This document shows positions 1-4,998 of a stretch of 7,917 nt of DNA, piece by piece; the first letter of the stretch is position 1; each line of letters opens with the position of its first letter. A program made the position numbers and the translations under genes. The stretch is from Candidatus Falkowiibacteriota bacterium. Lineage in GTDB: Bacteria; Patescibacteriota; Patescibacteriia; Patescibacteriales; UBA12465. Location: the NCBI GenBank assembly GCA_903839955.1, contig CAIMEI010000054.1, positions 1-7,917 of the forward strand, given 5' to 3'. The notes beneath the pieces are model-generated. The model saw only the letters and a list, made by a program, of their open reading frames with translations. It was not told the origin of the DNA and made no database searches.

Positions 1-18
1 ATTAATATACCGTAACAC

Positions 19-147
19 ATGAAAAAGTTAGTAGTTATCATCAGTTTGCTAGCCCTAATCGCTAGCAGTTGTGCAAGTTCCTCCAAGACTCCATGGAGCA
101 ACGCAAAAAGTGGTAAACTTTGCCATAAAATGCGCACCTGGAACTAA
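19..147 (+). CDS. Small putative lipoprotein (42 aa), unknown function
   Basis: This short open reading frame starts MKKLVVIISLLALIASSC: two lysines, a hydrophobic stretch of about 12 residues, and a possible lipobox A15-S16-S17-C18, so it looks like a bacterial lipoprotein signal peptide cleaved before Cys18. The mature part would be only about 25 residues, with serine-rich start, one further cysteine (Cys35, in LCHKMRTWN) and a tryptophan near each end. The -3 residue is Ala rather than the preferred Leu, so lipidation is plausible, not certain. There is no clear Shine-Dalgarno before the ATG, and the promoter would lie outside the window. A strong terminator follows 24 bases after the stop, which supports a real transcribed unit. 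I do not recognise the family and assign no function. Confidence 0.55.
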   Translation: MKKLVVIISLLALIASSCASSSKTPWSNAKSGKLCHKMRTWN

Positions 148-170
148 TTTCCAGCGCTTGCCCAACAAAA

Positions 171-206
171 AAGCCTCAGACTTTAAAACCTGAGGCTTCT
201 TTTTTT
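171..206. terminator. Bidirectional intrinsic terminator
   Basis: A perfect 9-bp stem (AAGCCTCAG at 171-179 with CTGAGGCTT at 190-198) closes a 10-base loop and is followed by a T-run at 200-206. An A-run at 167-172 gives the T-run for the other strand. It sits between the plus-strand lipoprotein gene and the end of the minus-strand DedA gene (214), so it can terminate both convergent units. Confidence 0.9.
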
Positions 207-213
207 GTCTAAT

Positions 214-828
214 TTATTTGCCGAAGAGGTGCTTCCGGAACTTCCAAGCCAGCCAAATCACACCTAGCGCGAGAAGTGCCCAAGTAATCTCTTTATAATA
301 CTGCTCCAAAAGCACCTGATTAGCTCCCAAAAAGTAACCGAGACCGGCAAGAATAGAAACCCAAAGTAATGAACCGAGGGCGGTAAAAAGCACGAAAGAG
401 CCGTAATTCATCCGGCAGAAGCCGGCGGGAATAGAAATCAGGTGGCGGATTACTGGAATCAGACGGCCGATAAAAGTGGAACGCTTGGAATCTTTGATAA
501 ACAACTTTTCTGCTTTTTCTAAACCTTCAGGGGTAATACCAAGCGCGCGAACGATTTTCTTCTCCGCTAACTTATAAACCACTAGGCGGCCCAGCCAGCG
601 GGAGAGCCAATAGTTGACGCTCGCTCCCAAAACACTGCCAAAAGTACCGGCCAAAATAAGAAAACCGAGATTCATCCGCCCCTGACTAGCCAGCCAGGCA
701 GCCGGCGGAATAACGATTTCGGAGGGGAGCGGCATAATCGAACTTTCAATCGCCATTAGAACCGTAATTCCCGCGTATCCGAGACCGGCGGTGATATTTA
801 AAACCCATTGAATAATCGCATTAAACAT
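214..828 (-). CDS. DedA family (VTT domain) integral membrane protein
   Basis: The 204-residue length and motif order match the DedA/VTT superfamily, whose members include flippases that recycle undecaprenyl phosphate and relatives linked to membrane homeostasis. Visible hallmarks are the re-entrant segment ESSIMPLPSEIVIPPAAW (about 28-45) and the later FIGRLIPVIRHLISIPAG block (about 119-136). The latter carries the conserved arginines R122 and R128, followed by GFCRMNYGSFVLFTALGSLLW. Membrane segments lie roughly at 12-45, 53-75, 125-165 and 181-197; a positively charged tail (KFRKHLFGK) ends the protein. It is a single gene on the minus strand, divergent from fmt with a 32-base gap, and ends in a shared terminator. 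I saw no convincing Shine-Dalgarno. The family call is firm; the lipid transported is unknown, since substrates differ among paralogues. Confidence 0.92.
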   Translation of the reverse strand: MFNAIIQWVLNITAGLGYAGITVLMAIESSIMPLPSEIVIPPAAWLASQGRMNLGFLILAGTFGSVLGASVNYWLSRWLGRLVVYKLAEKKIVRALGITPEGLEKAEKLFIKDSKRSTFIGRLIPVIRHLISIPAGFCRMNYGSFVLFTALGSLLWVSILAGLGYFLGANQVLLEQYYKEITWALLALGVIWLAWKFRKHLFGK

Positions 829-860
829 AGTAAGCTTATCATATCATTTAAGGTCAAAAT

Positions 861-1805
861 ATGTCTAATCCGCGATATTCCGTAATCTTCATGGGAACAC
901 CTGAATTTGCCGTCCCCGCCCTCGAAGCATTGATTCTCGATGCGGATTTTGACGTGACAGCCGTTGTTACCCAGGAAGATAAACCGGTCGGCCGGGCTCA
1001 GATTATGAGCGCTCCAGCGGTGAAAGTCTGTGCTCTGGCCAACGAGTTGCCAGTTTTACAACCGAAAAAAGTCCGCGAAATTTACAAGCAATTGGCAGAA
1101 CTGAAGCCCGATTTGATCGTCGTAGTGGCTTATGGTCAGATTATCCCGCAAAATGTTTTGGATATCCCAACGTTTGACTGTATCAATGTTCACGCCTCCC
1201 TGCTTCCCAAATACCGCGGCGCTGCCTGCTTGCAGGCCGCCATCCTGAACGGCGACACTGAAACCGGGGTGACGATTATGAAGATGGAAGCGGGGCTCGA
1301 CACTGGCCCGATCTTGGAGCAGTTTATTATTCCGTTAATCGGCAGAGAGACTCTGGGCGACTTGCACGACGCCGTCGCCGCTCTGGCCCACCAAGTTTTA
1401 CCCGGCGCTTTGAAGGAATATTTAGCCGGTAATTTGACCGCCAAGACTCAGGATGACGCCCAGGCGAGCTATTACCGCACCGTCAAAAAAGAAAACGGCC
1501 ATCTGGATTTTGCCAAAAGCGCCCAAGAATTGGAACGCCAAATCCGCGCCTACACTCCTTGGCCGAGTAGCTTCGCCTTGACAGAAGATGAGAAAATGCT
1601 AAAAATAATAGCAGTGTCTCCTGAAATTATTCCAATTGCCGGCCAAGCGCCGGGTGAATTGTTTTTGAGCGACAAGGGATTGTGTCTGGCGACCGCTAAC
1701 GGCGCCTTGCAAATTGAAAGATTACAACTGGCAGGCGGTAAAGCGCTGGCGGCTAAGGAGTTTCTCTCTGGCCATCAAGATTTTGTCGGGAAAGTATTAA
1801 AGTGA
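861..1805 (+). CDS. fmt: Methionyl-tRNA formyltransferase
   Basis: This enzyme transfers the formyl group of 10-formyl-tetrahydrofolate to Met-tRNAfMet, giving the initiator tRNA for bacterial translation. The protein has 314 residues, the usual length. The N-terminal Rossmann-type domain opens with IFMGTPEFAVPAL (9-21). The catalytic block INVHASLLPKYRGAA supplies N109 and H111, and D147 lies in MEAGLDTGPIL; these correspond to N106, H108 and D144 of E. coli Fmt with a constant offset of three. The C-terminal tRNA-binding (OB-fold) domain begins near ASYYRTVKKENGHLDF and includes AYTPWPSSF. AAGGT at 850-854, six bases before the ATG, is a reasonable ribosome binding site and fixes the start. 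The usual partner def is not in the window. The DUF4440 gene follows within 40 bases and may be cotranscribed. Confidence 0.97.
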   Translation: MSNPRYSVIFMGTPEFAVPALEALILDADFDVTAVVTQEDKPVGRAQIMSAPAVKVCALANELPVLQPKKVREIYKQLAELKPDLIVVVAYGQIIPQNVLDIPTFDCINVHASLLPKYRGAACLQAAILNGDTETGVTIMKMEAGLDTGPILEQFIIPLIGRETLGDLHDAVAALAHQVLPGALKEYLAGNLTAKTQDDAQASYYRTVKKENGHLDFAKSAQELERQIRAYTPWPSSFALTEDEKMLKIIAVSPEIIPIAGQAPGELFLSDKGLCLATANGALQIERLQLAGGKALAAKEFLSGHQDFVGKVLK

Positions 1806-1808
1806 AAA

Positions 1809-1834
1809 CCCGCCGCCGCTGAAGCTATGGCGGG
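1809..1834. repeat. Short GC-rich palindromic element in fmt-DUF4440 gap
   Basis: CCCGCC (1809-1814) pairs with GGCGGG (1829-1834) around a centre containing GAAGCTAT. The CCGCC...AGCT...GGCGG layout resembles the palindromes inserted in the two tRNA-like repeats at 3069-3082 and 7000-7011. It begins four bases after the fmt stop and supplies an upstream ATG (1827) to the next reading frame, so it may be an inserted repeat that extends that frame artificially. There is no T-run, so it is unlikely to be a terminator. Membership in one repeat family is an inference. Confidence 0.55.
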
Positions 1835-1844
1835 CGAAGAAAAT

Positions 1845-2207
1845 ATGAATGAACTGGAAAAAATAATTTACGAGCGCGAAAATTCCCTGCTCCAGCCGGA
1901 AGTAAGAAAATCAAAGGAAATGCTCAATAATTTATTAGCTGAGGACTTTCAGGAATTCGGCAGTTCGGGTTTGATTTACGACAAGCAAAGCGTTCTGGAC
2001 CGTTTGCCGAGTAATACCGATGTTATCGAGTACCAGATGAGCAATTTTGCGATTAAGATCATCGCCGAGAATATTGTGCAAGCGACCTTCAAAATCGTCC
2101 GCACGATCAATGCCACCGAGAAAGCCACTTCCCTGCGCAGCTCCTTGTGGCGCCGAGAAGAAAACGATTGGCGCATATTTTTTCACCAAGGCACGCCAAC
2201 AAAATAA
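1845..2207 (+). CDS. DUF4440 / NTF2-like (SnoaL-type fold) protein
   Basis: The 120-residue protein reads as a complete small NTF2-like domain of the DUF4440 type. The N-terminal helix is NELEKIIYERENSLL, followed by LLAEDFQEFGSSGLIYDK, where the family has a typical L-x-x-D-F-x-E-F-G-x-S-G pattern. The end is SLRSSLWRREENDWRIFFHQGTPT, matching the family's closing R-S-S-x-W ... W-x-x-x-F-H-Q-G-T strand. No catalytic set can be read; known members are mostly uncharacterised ligand-binding or enzyme-like folds. I prefer the ATG at 1845 because the alternative in-frame ATG at 1827 (adding MAGEEN) lies inside a GC-rich palindrome and adds residues outside the domain. It is probably cotranscribed with fmt, and its stop is five bases before tRNA-Glu. 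Confidence 0.82.
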   Translation: MNELEKIIYERENSLLQPEVRKSKEMLNNLLAEDFQEFGSSGLIYDKQSVLDRLPSNTDVIEYQMSNFAIKIIAENIVQATFKIVRTINATEKATSLRSSLWRREENDWRIFFHQGTPTK

Positions 2208-2212
2208 ATCAT

Positions 2213-2284
2213 GGCCCCTTCGTCTAACGGTTAGGACGTTTGGTTCTCATCCAAGAAACAGGGGTTCGATTCCCCTAGGGGCTA
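2213..2284 (+). tRNA. tRNA-Glu (anticodon CUC)
   Basis: The full cloverleaf can be drawn. The acceptor stem is GGCCCCT with AGGGGCT (2213-2219 with 2277-2283, including a terminal G-U). The D-arm is GTCT/GGAC with AACGGTTA in the loop. The anticodon stem is TTTGG/CCAAG around loop TTCTCAT, with anticodon CTC at 2246-2248 reading GAG. The variable region is AAAC and the T-arm is AGGGG/CCCCT with loop TTCGATT. The discriminator is A2284; CCA is not encoded (CAA follows), so it would be added after transcription. The D and T arms match those of E. coli tRNA-Glu closely. It lies just after the DUF4440 gene and has its own terminator. Its 3' half is partly duplicated twice downstream. Confidence 0.96.
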
Positions 2285-2289
2285 CAAGT

Positions 2290-2315
2290 AAAAACGGGCG
2301 AAAAGCCTGTTTTTT
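2290..2315 (+). terminator. Intrinsic terminator of tRNA-Glu
   Basis: AAAAACGGGC (2290-2299) pairs with GCCTGTTTTT (2305-2314) around a GAAAA loop, with one G-T pair, and the T-run continues to 2315. It starts six bases after the tRNA discriminator base, so it should end the tRNA transcript. Confidence 0.88.
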
Positions 2316-2414
2316 ATTGGGGATTTGGGATTAGTTGAGGTTGAAAATTGATTGGAAAATTCTGAATATTTTTAGTCTTTTCGGAAAGCGTGGCCACATT
2401 GTGTCCGGAAGAGG

Positions 2415-2420
2415 TATAAT
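2415..2420 (+). promoter_or_regulatory. Candidate -10 promoter element
   Basis: A perfect TATAAT lies 39 bases before the ATG at 2459, where a -10 box for the membrane protein gene would be expected. No TTGACA-like -35 box is found at normal spacing. Instead the -35 position holds the 8-bp palindrome GTGGCCAC (2390-2397), which might be an operator. Imperfect arms TTCGGA (2380-2385) and TCCGGAA (2404-2410) flank that palindrome. Confidence 0.5.
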
Positions 2421-2458
2421 ATTTAGGTAAATATATTTCAATAATTAACAGAAATTTT

Positions 2459-2818
2459 ATGAAACAAATCCTAGGAGGTAACAAATATTTAAAAAGTTAT
2501 CGGATAGCTCTCTATGCAACCTATGGCGCATCTTTACTTTCTTTCATTTTGGCCCAGTTCAGGGTATCCGACGGTTTATGGACTGATATTATCACCTATT
2601 TAATCTTCGCCTTGGCTATAAATATATTTAAAAATAAGCTAGCCGGTTTAATTGTTGCTATACTTTCGGCCATCCAATTTATTTTTGTTTTAATTAGTAT
2701 CGGGGCTGGGAATTCGACATTAATTGAATTAGTAATCAGTGCGGCCGTGTTTGCAAGCCTATTCTCTTTTTATAAATTAGTCAGAGAAATTGGTAGTATT
2801 AAGAAAATAAATAAATAG
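2459..2818 (+). CDS. Small multi-spanning membrane protein, unknown function
   Basis: This 119-residue protein has about four hydrophobic segments: residues 14-34, 41-57, 61-83 and 86-107. It ends in a basic tail (REIGSIKKINK). I see no catalytic motif and do not recognise the family. The ATG at 2459 has no Shine-Dalgarno; oddly, a perfect AGGAGGT occurs inside codons 5-7 (2473-2479) with no usable in-frame start just after it. The gene stands alone between the tRNA-Glu terminator and a repeat-rich intergenic region, with a TATAAT box upstream. It is markedly more AT-rich than fmt. It also lies between the intact tRNA-Glu and the first defective tRNA-Glu copy, which suggests acquired or variable content. 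The coding call is good because the hydrophobic pattern is coherent over the whole length. Confidence 0.75.
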   Translation: MKQILGGNKYLKSYRIALYATYGASLLSFILAQFRVSDGLWTDIITYLIFALAINIFKNKLAGLIVAILSAIQFIFVLISIGAGNSTLIELVISAAVFASLFSFYKLVREIGSIKKINK

Positions 2819-2860
2819 TGAGTCACACAGTAGGGTAAACTTTTCTCGACAAATCCATCC

Positions 2861-2921
2861 GATAACCTTCCCGCTCAGTGTCACGGCAAAATTGTGTCAT
2901 TTTTGTGTCACAAAGGTTATC
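2861..2921. repeat. Inverted repeat enclosing three GTGTCA motifs
   Basis: GATAACCTT (2861-2869) and AAGGTTATC (2913-2921) are perfect 9-bp inverted copies separated by 43 bases. Inside are GTGTCA at 2878, 2894 and 2905; the first and third extend to GTGTCAC, a 3-1-3 palindrome. A related GTGAGTCAC lies at 2818-2826. The arrangement could be a structured 3' UTR, a cluster of protein-binding sites, or the remains of a small mobile element. There is no T-run, so it does not look like a terminator. Confidence 0.6.
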
Positions 2922-3043
2922 TAGATGAATTAATATTGATAAAAATATATCAAAATAGACTATAGTATTTATTCCCCTATTTGCTATCAATTATTCACTT
3001 TAACCCCGTCTTTATTGGTGATTGACAATATTGGAACTGGCGT

Positions 3044-3097
3044 TTCTCATCCTGGTAACAGAGGTTCTCCGCCAGCTGGCGGGTCCCCCGGGGGCTA
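3044..3097 (+). pseudogene. Defective tRNA-Glu 3'-half copy 1 with T-loop insertion
   Basis: TTCTCATCC (3044-3052) is identical to the anticodon loop of the intact tRNA-Glu (2244-2252). It is followed by a diverged but alignable TGGTAACAGAGGTTC. The T-loop is then interrupted by CCGCCAGCTGGCGG, and the sequence resumes as TCCCCC, GGGGGCTA and CAA, parallel to the end of the real gene. The anticodon stem cannot pair, so it is not a working tRNA. Upstream CCCC (3004-3007) and GTC...GAC (3008-3010 and 3024-3026, with TTGGTG between) could be remains of the acceptor and D-arm, so the whole pseudogene may span 3004-3097; this upstream part is weak. Confidence 0.75.
3069..3082. repeat. Perfect palindrome CCGCCAGCTGGCGG
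   Basis: This 14-bp perfect palindrome lies within the T-loop of the defective tRNA copy. A one-base variant (CCGCCAGCTGACG) occupies the equivalent place in the second copy at 6999-7011. A related CCGCC...AGCT...GGCGG hairpin is at 1809-1834. The shared position in both tRNA copies is seen directly; a common mobile or repeat origin is inferred. Confidence 0.85.
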
Positions 3098-3102
3098 CAA
3101 AT

Positions 3103-3134
3103 AAAAAATACTCAACATTTGTTGGGTATTTTTT
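3103..3134. terminator. Bidirectional intrinsic terminator
   Basis: AAAAAATACTCAAC (3103-3116) pairs with GTTGGGTATTTTTT (3121-3134) around loop ATTT, with one T-G pair. It has an A-run on one side and a T-run on the other, so it works in both directions. It lies 11 bases past the stop of the glycosyltransferase gene (minus) and just after the tRNA-like copy (plus), so it likely ends the four-gene operon. Confidence 0.88.
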
Positions 3135-3145
3135 AATTATCCAAA

Positions 3146-4309
3146 TTATTTAGAAGCAGAAAAATATTGCGAAAGCTGTTCGGCTACGTTGCGCCATGAA
3201 TAAATAGACACATCAAGAGATGATTGTGTTCCGTGTTCCTTTGAAGATAATATTTCCTTCAAGGCCGTTTTAATTTCTACCTCGGAAGCCGTCTTAACAA
3301 TCTTTATCTTTGGATAATTAGCCAATAAATCAACCGAACCAGTTGTTTCTGTTGTTATAAGATCTTTATTCAAAAAAGCCGCTTGCAAATTAACCATGCC
3401 AAAGGGCTCATAGAGCGAGGGTGTTACGAGACAATCGGCTAAGCCGAAAACCGGAGACATGTCTAATTGATTAATGTGGCCAAGAAAATAAAAATTATTT
3501 TTATAAACACTGCGGTTTATTAACTGTTTTATTTTTAGTAGATATTTTTTATCTGAAGCAATACCGGCGATAATAATCACAAAATTTGCCTCTTTTAAGA
3601 GATCGAGGGACGCTTCAATTAAATAAATTAGTCCTTTTTGAGGAACGATACGTCCTGCATATAGCACGACAAATTCCCCTGAAGGTATCATTAATTTATG
3701 TTTAAATTCCAAACAAACGGACTCCGACGGAATCTGGAAATCTTTAGCGTCCACGCCGCCGCTAATAATTACTAGCTTATTTAAATTTATATTATAAAGA
3801 CCAGCGACCTCTTGAATCATTTTAGAAGATTTTACAAAAATTAGCCTGCTATAACGCAAACAGCGCCGTTCAAGACAAACTAAGATAAAGTGGATAATTC
3901 TTGCCAGCGGTAATATTTTTTCTCCCTCATTTCGGAGGACCTTTCGCAAACCAATCATCGTACTTCTGGCAAAATAAAATATTGGTATTTTTATTTTCTT
4001 TAAATTTAGCAAGCCAAATTCTAGAGATTGAAGATAAACTAAATCAAAATTATCTAAATTAGCATTTTTTTTCAAAAATTGAACAAGTTTGAAATAGTAA
4101 ACAAGAAAACCAATTATCGGGGTCTTCATGATTGGCAAATAGATAGTCTTGATCCGCGAATCACAAAACTGGCCAATCTCAGGGCTGCTATAGCAATGGA
4201 CAACCGTGATTAGATTACCCTGATCAGCCAGTGCCACCGCTTCTTTGTAGGAGGAATACCCCATGCCATAGCCAAAGCCATAACGAGAGGTCAACATCAA
4301 TATTTTCAT
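3146..4309 (-). CDS. GT4-type (GT-B fold) glycosyltransferase
   Basis: The 387-residue protein is a retaining GT-B glycosyltransferase of the GT4 type, which moves a sugar from a nucleotide-sugar to an acceptor. The N-terminal acceptor domain begins MKILMLTSRYGFGYGMGYSS. The linker ISGGVD (182-187) fits the family's usual N-G-V-D. The donor domain has LYAGRIVPQKGLIYLIEA (216-233) and PSLYEPFGMVNLQAAFLNKD (297-316). Only the first glutamate of the EX7E motif is kept (E301); the second is glutamine (Q309), which may change donor handling. The C-terminal helix YSWRNVAEQLSQYF is typical. No membrane segment or signal is clear, so it is probably cytosolic. It overlaps the nucleotidyltransferase gene by four bases (ATGA), implying translational coupling, and is the last gene of the operon. 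Substrate unknown. Confidence 0.9.
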   Translation of the reverse strand: MKILMLTSRYGFGYGMGYSSYKEAVALADQGNLITVVHCYSSPEIGQFCDSRIKTIYLPIMKTPIIGFLVYYFKLVQFLKKNANLDNFDLVYLQSLEFGLLNLKKIKIPIFYFARSTMIGLRKVLRNEGEKILPLARIIHFILVCLERRCLRYSRLIFVKSSKMIQEVAGLYNINLNKLVIISGGVDAKDFQIPSESVCLEFKHKLMIPSGEFVVLYAGRIVPQKGLIYLIEASLDLLKEANFVIIIAGIASDKKYLLKIKQLINRSVYKNNFYFLGHINQLDMSPVFGLADCLVTPSLYEPFGMVNLQAAFLNKDLITTETTGSVDLLANYPKIKIVKTASEVEIKTALKEILSSKEHGTQSSLDVSIYSWRNVAEQLSQYFSASK

Positions 4310-4983
4310 GGTTTTATAAAATGCTTAGTGATGCAAAGAACAAACGCTTCTGCTATTTCGGACAGGGCCTTGATTGGCAATTGCTTTTTTGATAGTAATT
4401 TTGCTCGCTTGAGTTCGGGATAAATCTGGCAGAGTTTTTTTCCGCATAATTTTGAATCGAGCTCGAGCTCGCCCTGAAGATACAAGATGCCATATTGTAA
4501 CTCGCGAAGCCAACGGCTATATCTAATTTCCCAGAAACTTACATCTTTATCATTTAAATAGACCGCCCGACAGCCTTGAGCTAAATCAATGGAGCGCTTA
4601 TAAATAGAGTTGACTGTGATTTTTTCTTCTTTAATGTTACGCAAATAATCCTTACCCCAGAGTAAAGCATTTCTTTGTTTAATCCAAACGAAGAACGTTG
4701 GCGGTCTAAAAATATGCCAAAGGTTAAGGAACTCGCTATAGAAGACGACGTTGATATCTAATTTGAAATGTTTTTCTTTGGCGCGTGCGGCTTTAATTTT
4801 TTTTAAAAATTTATATCTATCGACGGAATCATTAACAATAAATAAAACATCAATATCGCTCTTTTTGTGAAAATTATCTGTTAATACGCTTCCGTAAAGA
4901 TAAGCCGATTGAATATCCGGAAAATTTTTAAAATTATTTTCAAGAGTTTTTGCAACCTCTTCAATCAATAAGGCGTTTGGCAT
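4306..4983 (-). CDS. Minimal nucleotidyltransferase (pol-beta superfamily)
   Basis: The 225-residue protein has the pol-beta nucleotidyltransferase signature: LYGSVLTDNFHKKSDIDVLF gives G31-S32 with D43 and D45, and D76 in FKLDINVVFY is the likely third metal-binding carboxylate. All key residues are present, so an active enzyme that transfers NMP from an NTP is expected. The next block, IKQRNALLWGKDYL (101-114), is common in this class. The remainder (about 125-225) is helical, resembling the substrate-side domain of kanamycin nucleotidyltransferase-like enzymes rather than a short MNT antitoxin. It starts 15 bases after the PHP gene stop and overlaps the glycosyltransferase by four bases, so it belongs to the operon. 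No Shine-Dalgarno is visible. The target (small molecule, sugar or protein) cannot be read from sequence. Confidence 0.85.
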   Translation of the reverse strand: MPNALLIEEVAKTLENNFKNFPDIQSAYLYGSVLTDNFHKKSDIDVLFIVNDSVDRYKFLKKIKAARAKEKHFKLDINVVFYSEFLNLWHIFRPPTFFVWIKQRNALLWGKDYLRNIKEEKITVNSIYKRSIDLAQGCRAVYLNDKDVSFWEIRYSRWLRELQYGILYLQGELELDSKLCGKKLCQIYPELKRAKLLSKKQLPIKALSEIAEAFVLCITKHFIKP

Positions 4984-4998
4984 ATATATTTATTAGCG

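Larger units (their letters stand above)
2819..3145. other. Repeat-rich intergenic region without protein genes
   Basis: This 327-base stretch holds no convincing gene. It contains an inverted repeat with three internal GTGTCA motifs (2861-2921), a small inverted repeat TTGATA/TATCAA (2936-2941 and 2948-2953) followed by TATAGT at 2961-2966 that could form a weak plus-strand promoter, the first defective tRNA-Glu copy (from about 3044, possibly from 3004), and a bidirectional terminator at 3103-3134. No obvious terminator directly follows the membrane protein gene ending at 2818. Confidence 0.7.

Noticed and set aside
1190..1444. Antisense reading frame inside fmt
   Set aside because: It is opposite a conserved enzyme gene and shows no protein features of its own. 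The same holds for the frames opposite or overlapping the DUF4440, PHP, kinase and repeat protein genes.
2047..2334. Reading frame across the DUF4440 end and tRNA-Glu
   Set aside because: It runs through the tRNA and its terminator in a different frame and encodes a low-complexity basic stretch, so it is a shadow.
2861..2921. Complete insertion sequence or CRISPR array
   Set aside because: There is no transposase frame, no target duplication is visible, and the three GTGTCA motifs are unevenly spaced and too short for CRISPR repeats.
3022..3027. TTGACA as a -35 box upstream of the first tRNA-like copy
   Set aside because: No -10-like sequence is found at 16-18 bases downstream; that position falls in the anticodon-loop remnant.
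3004..3097. A second functional tRNA-Glu(CUC)
   Set aside because: The anticodon loop is intact but the stem beside it cannot pair, the spacing to the putative D-arm is too long, and the T-loop holds a 14-bp palindrome.
4325..4513. Short minus-strand frame inside the nucleotidyltransferase gene
   Set aside because: It lies entirely within the coding region of a gene with a full catalytic motif set and has no own features.
4306..4983. MNT antitoxin of a HEPN-MNT toxin-antitoxin pair
   Set aside because: The protein is longer than typical MNT antitoxins and no HEPN gene with an R-x4-6-H motif is adjacent; the neighbours are metabolic-type enzymes.
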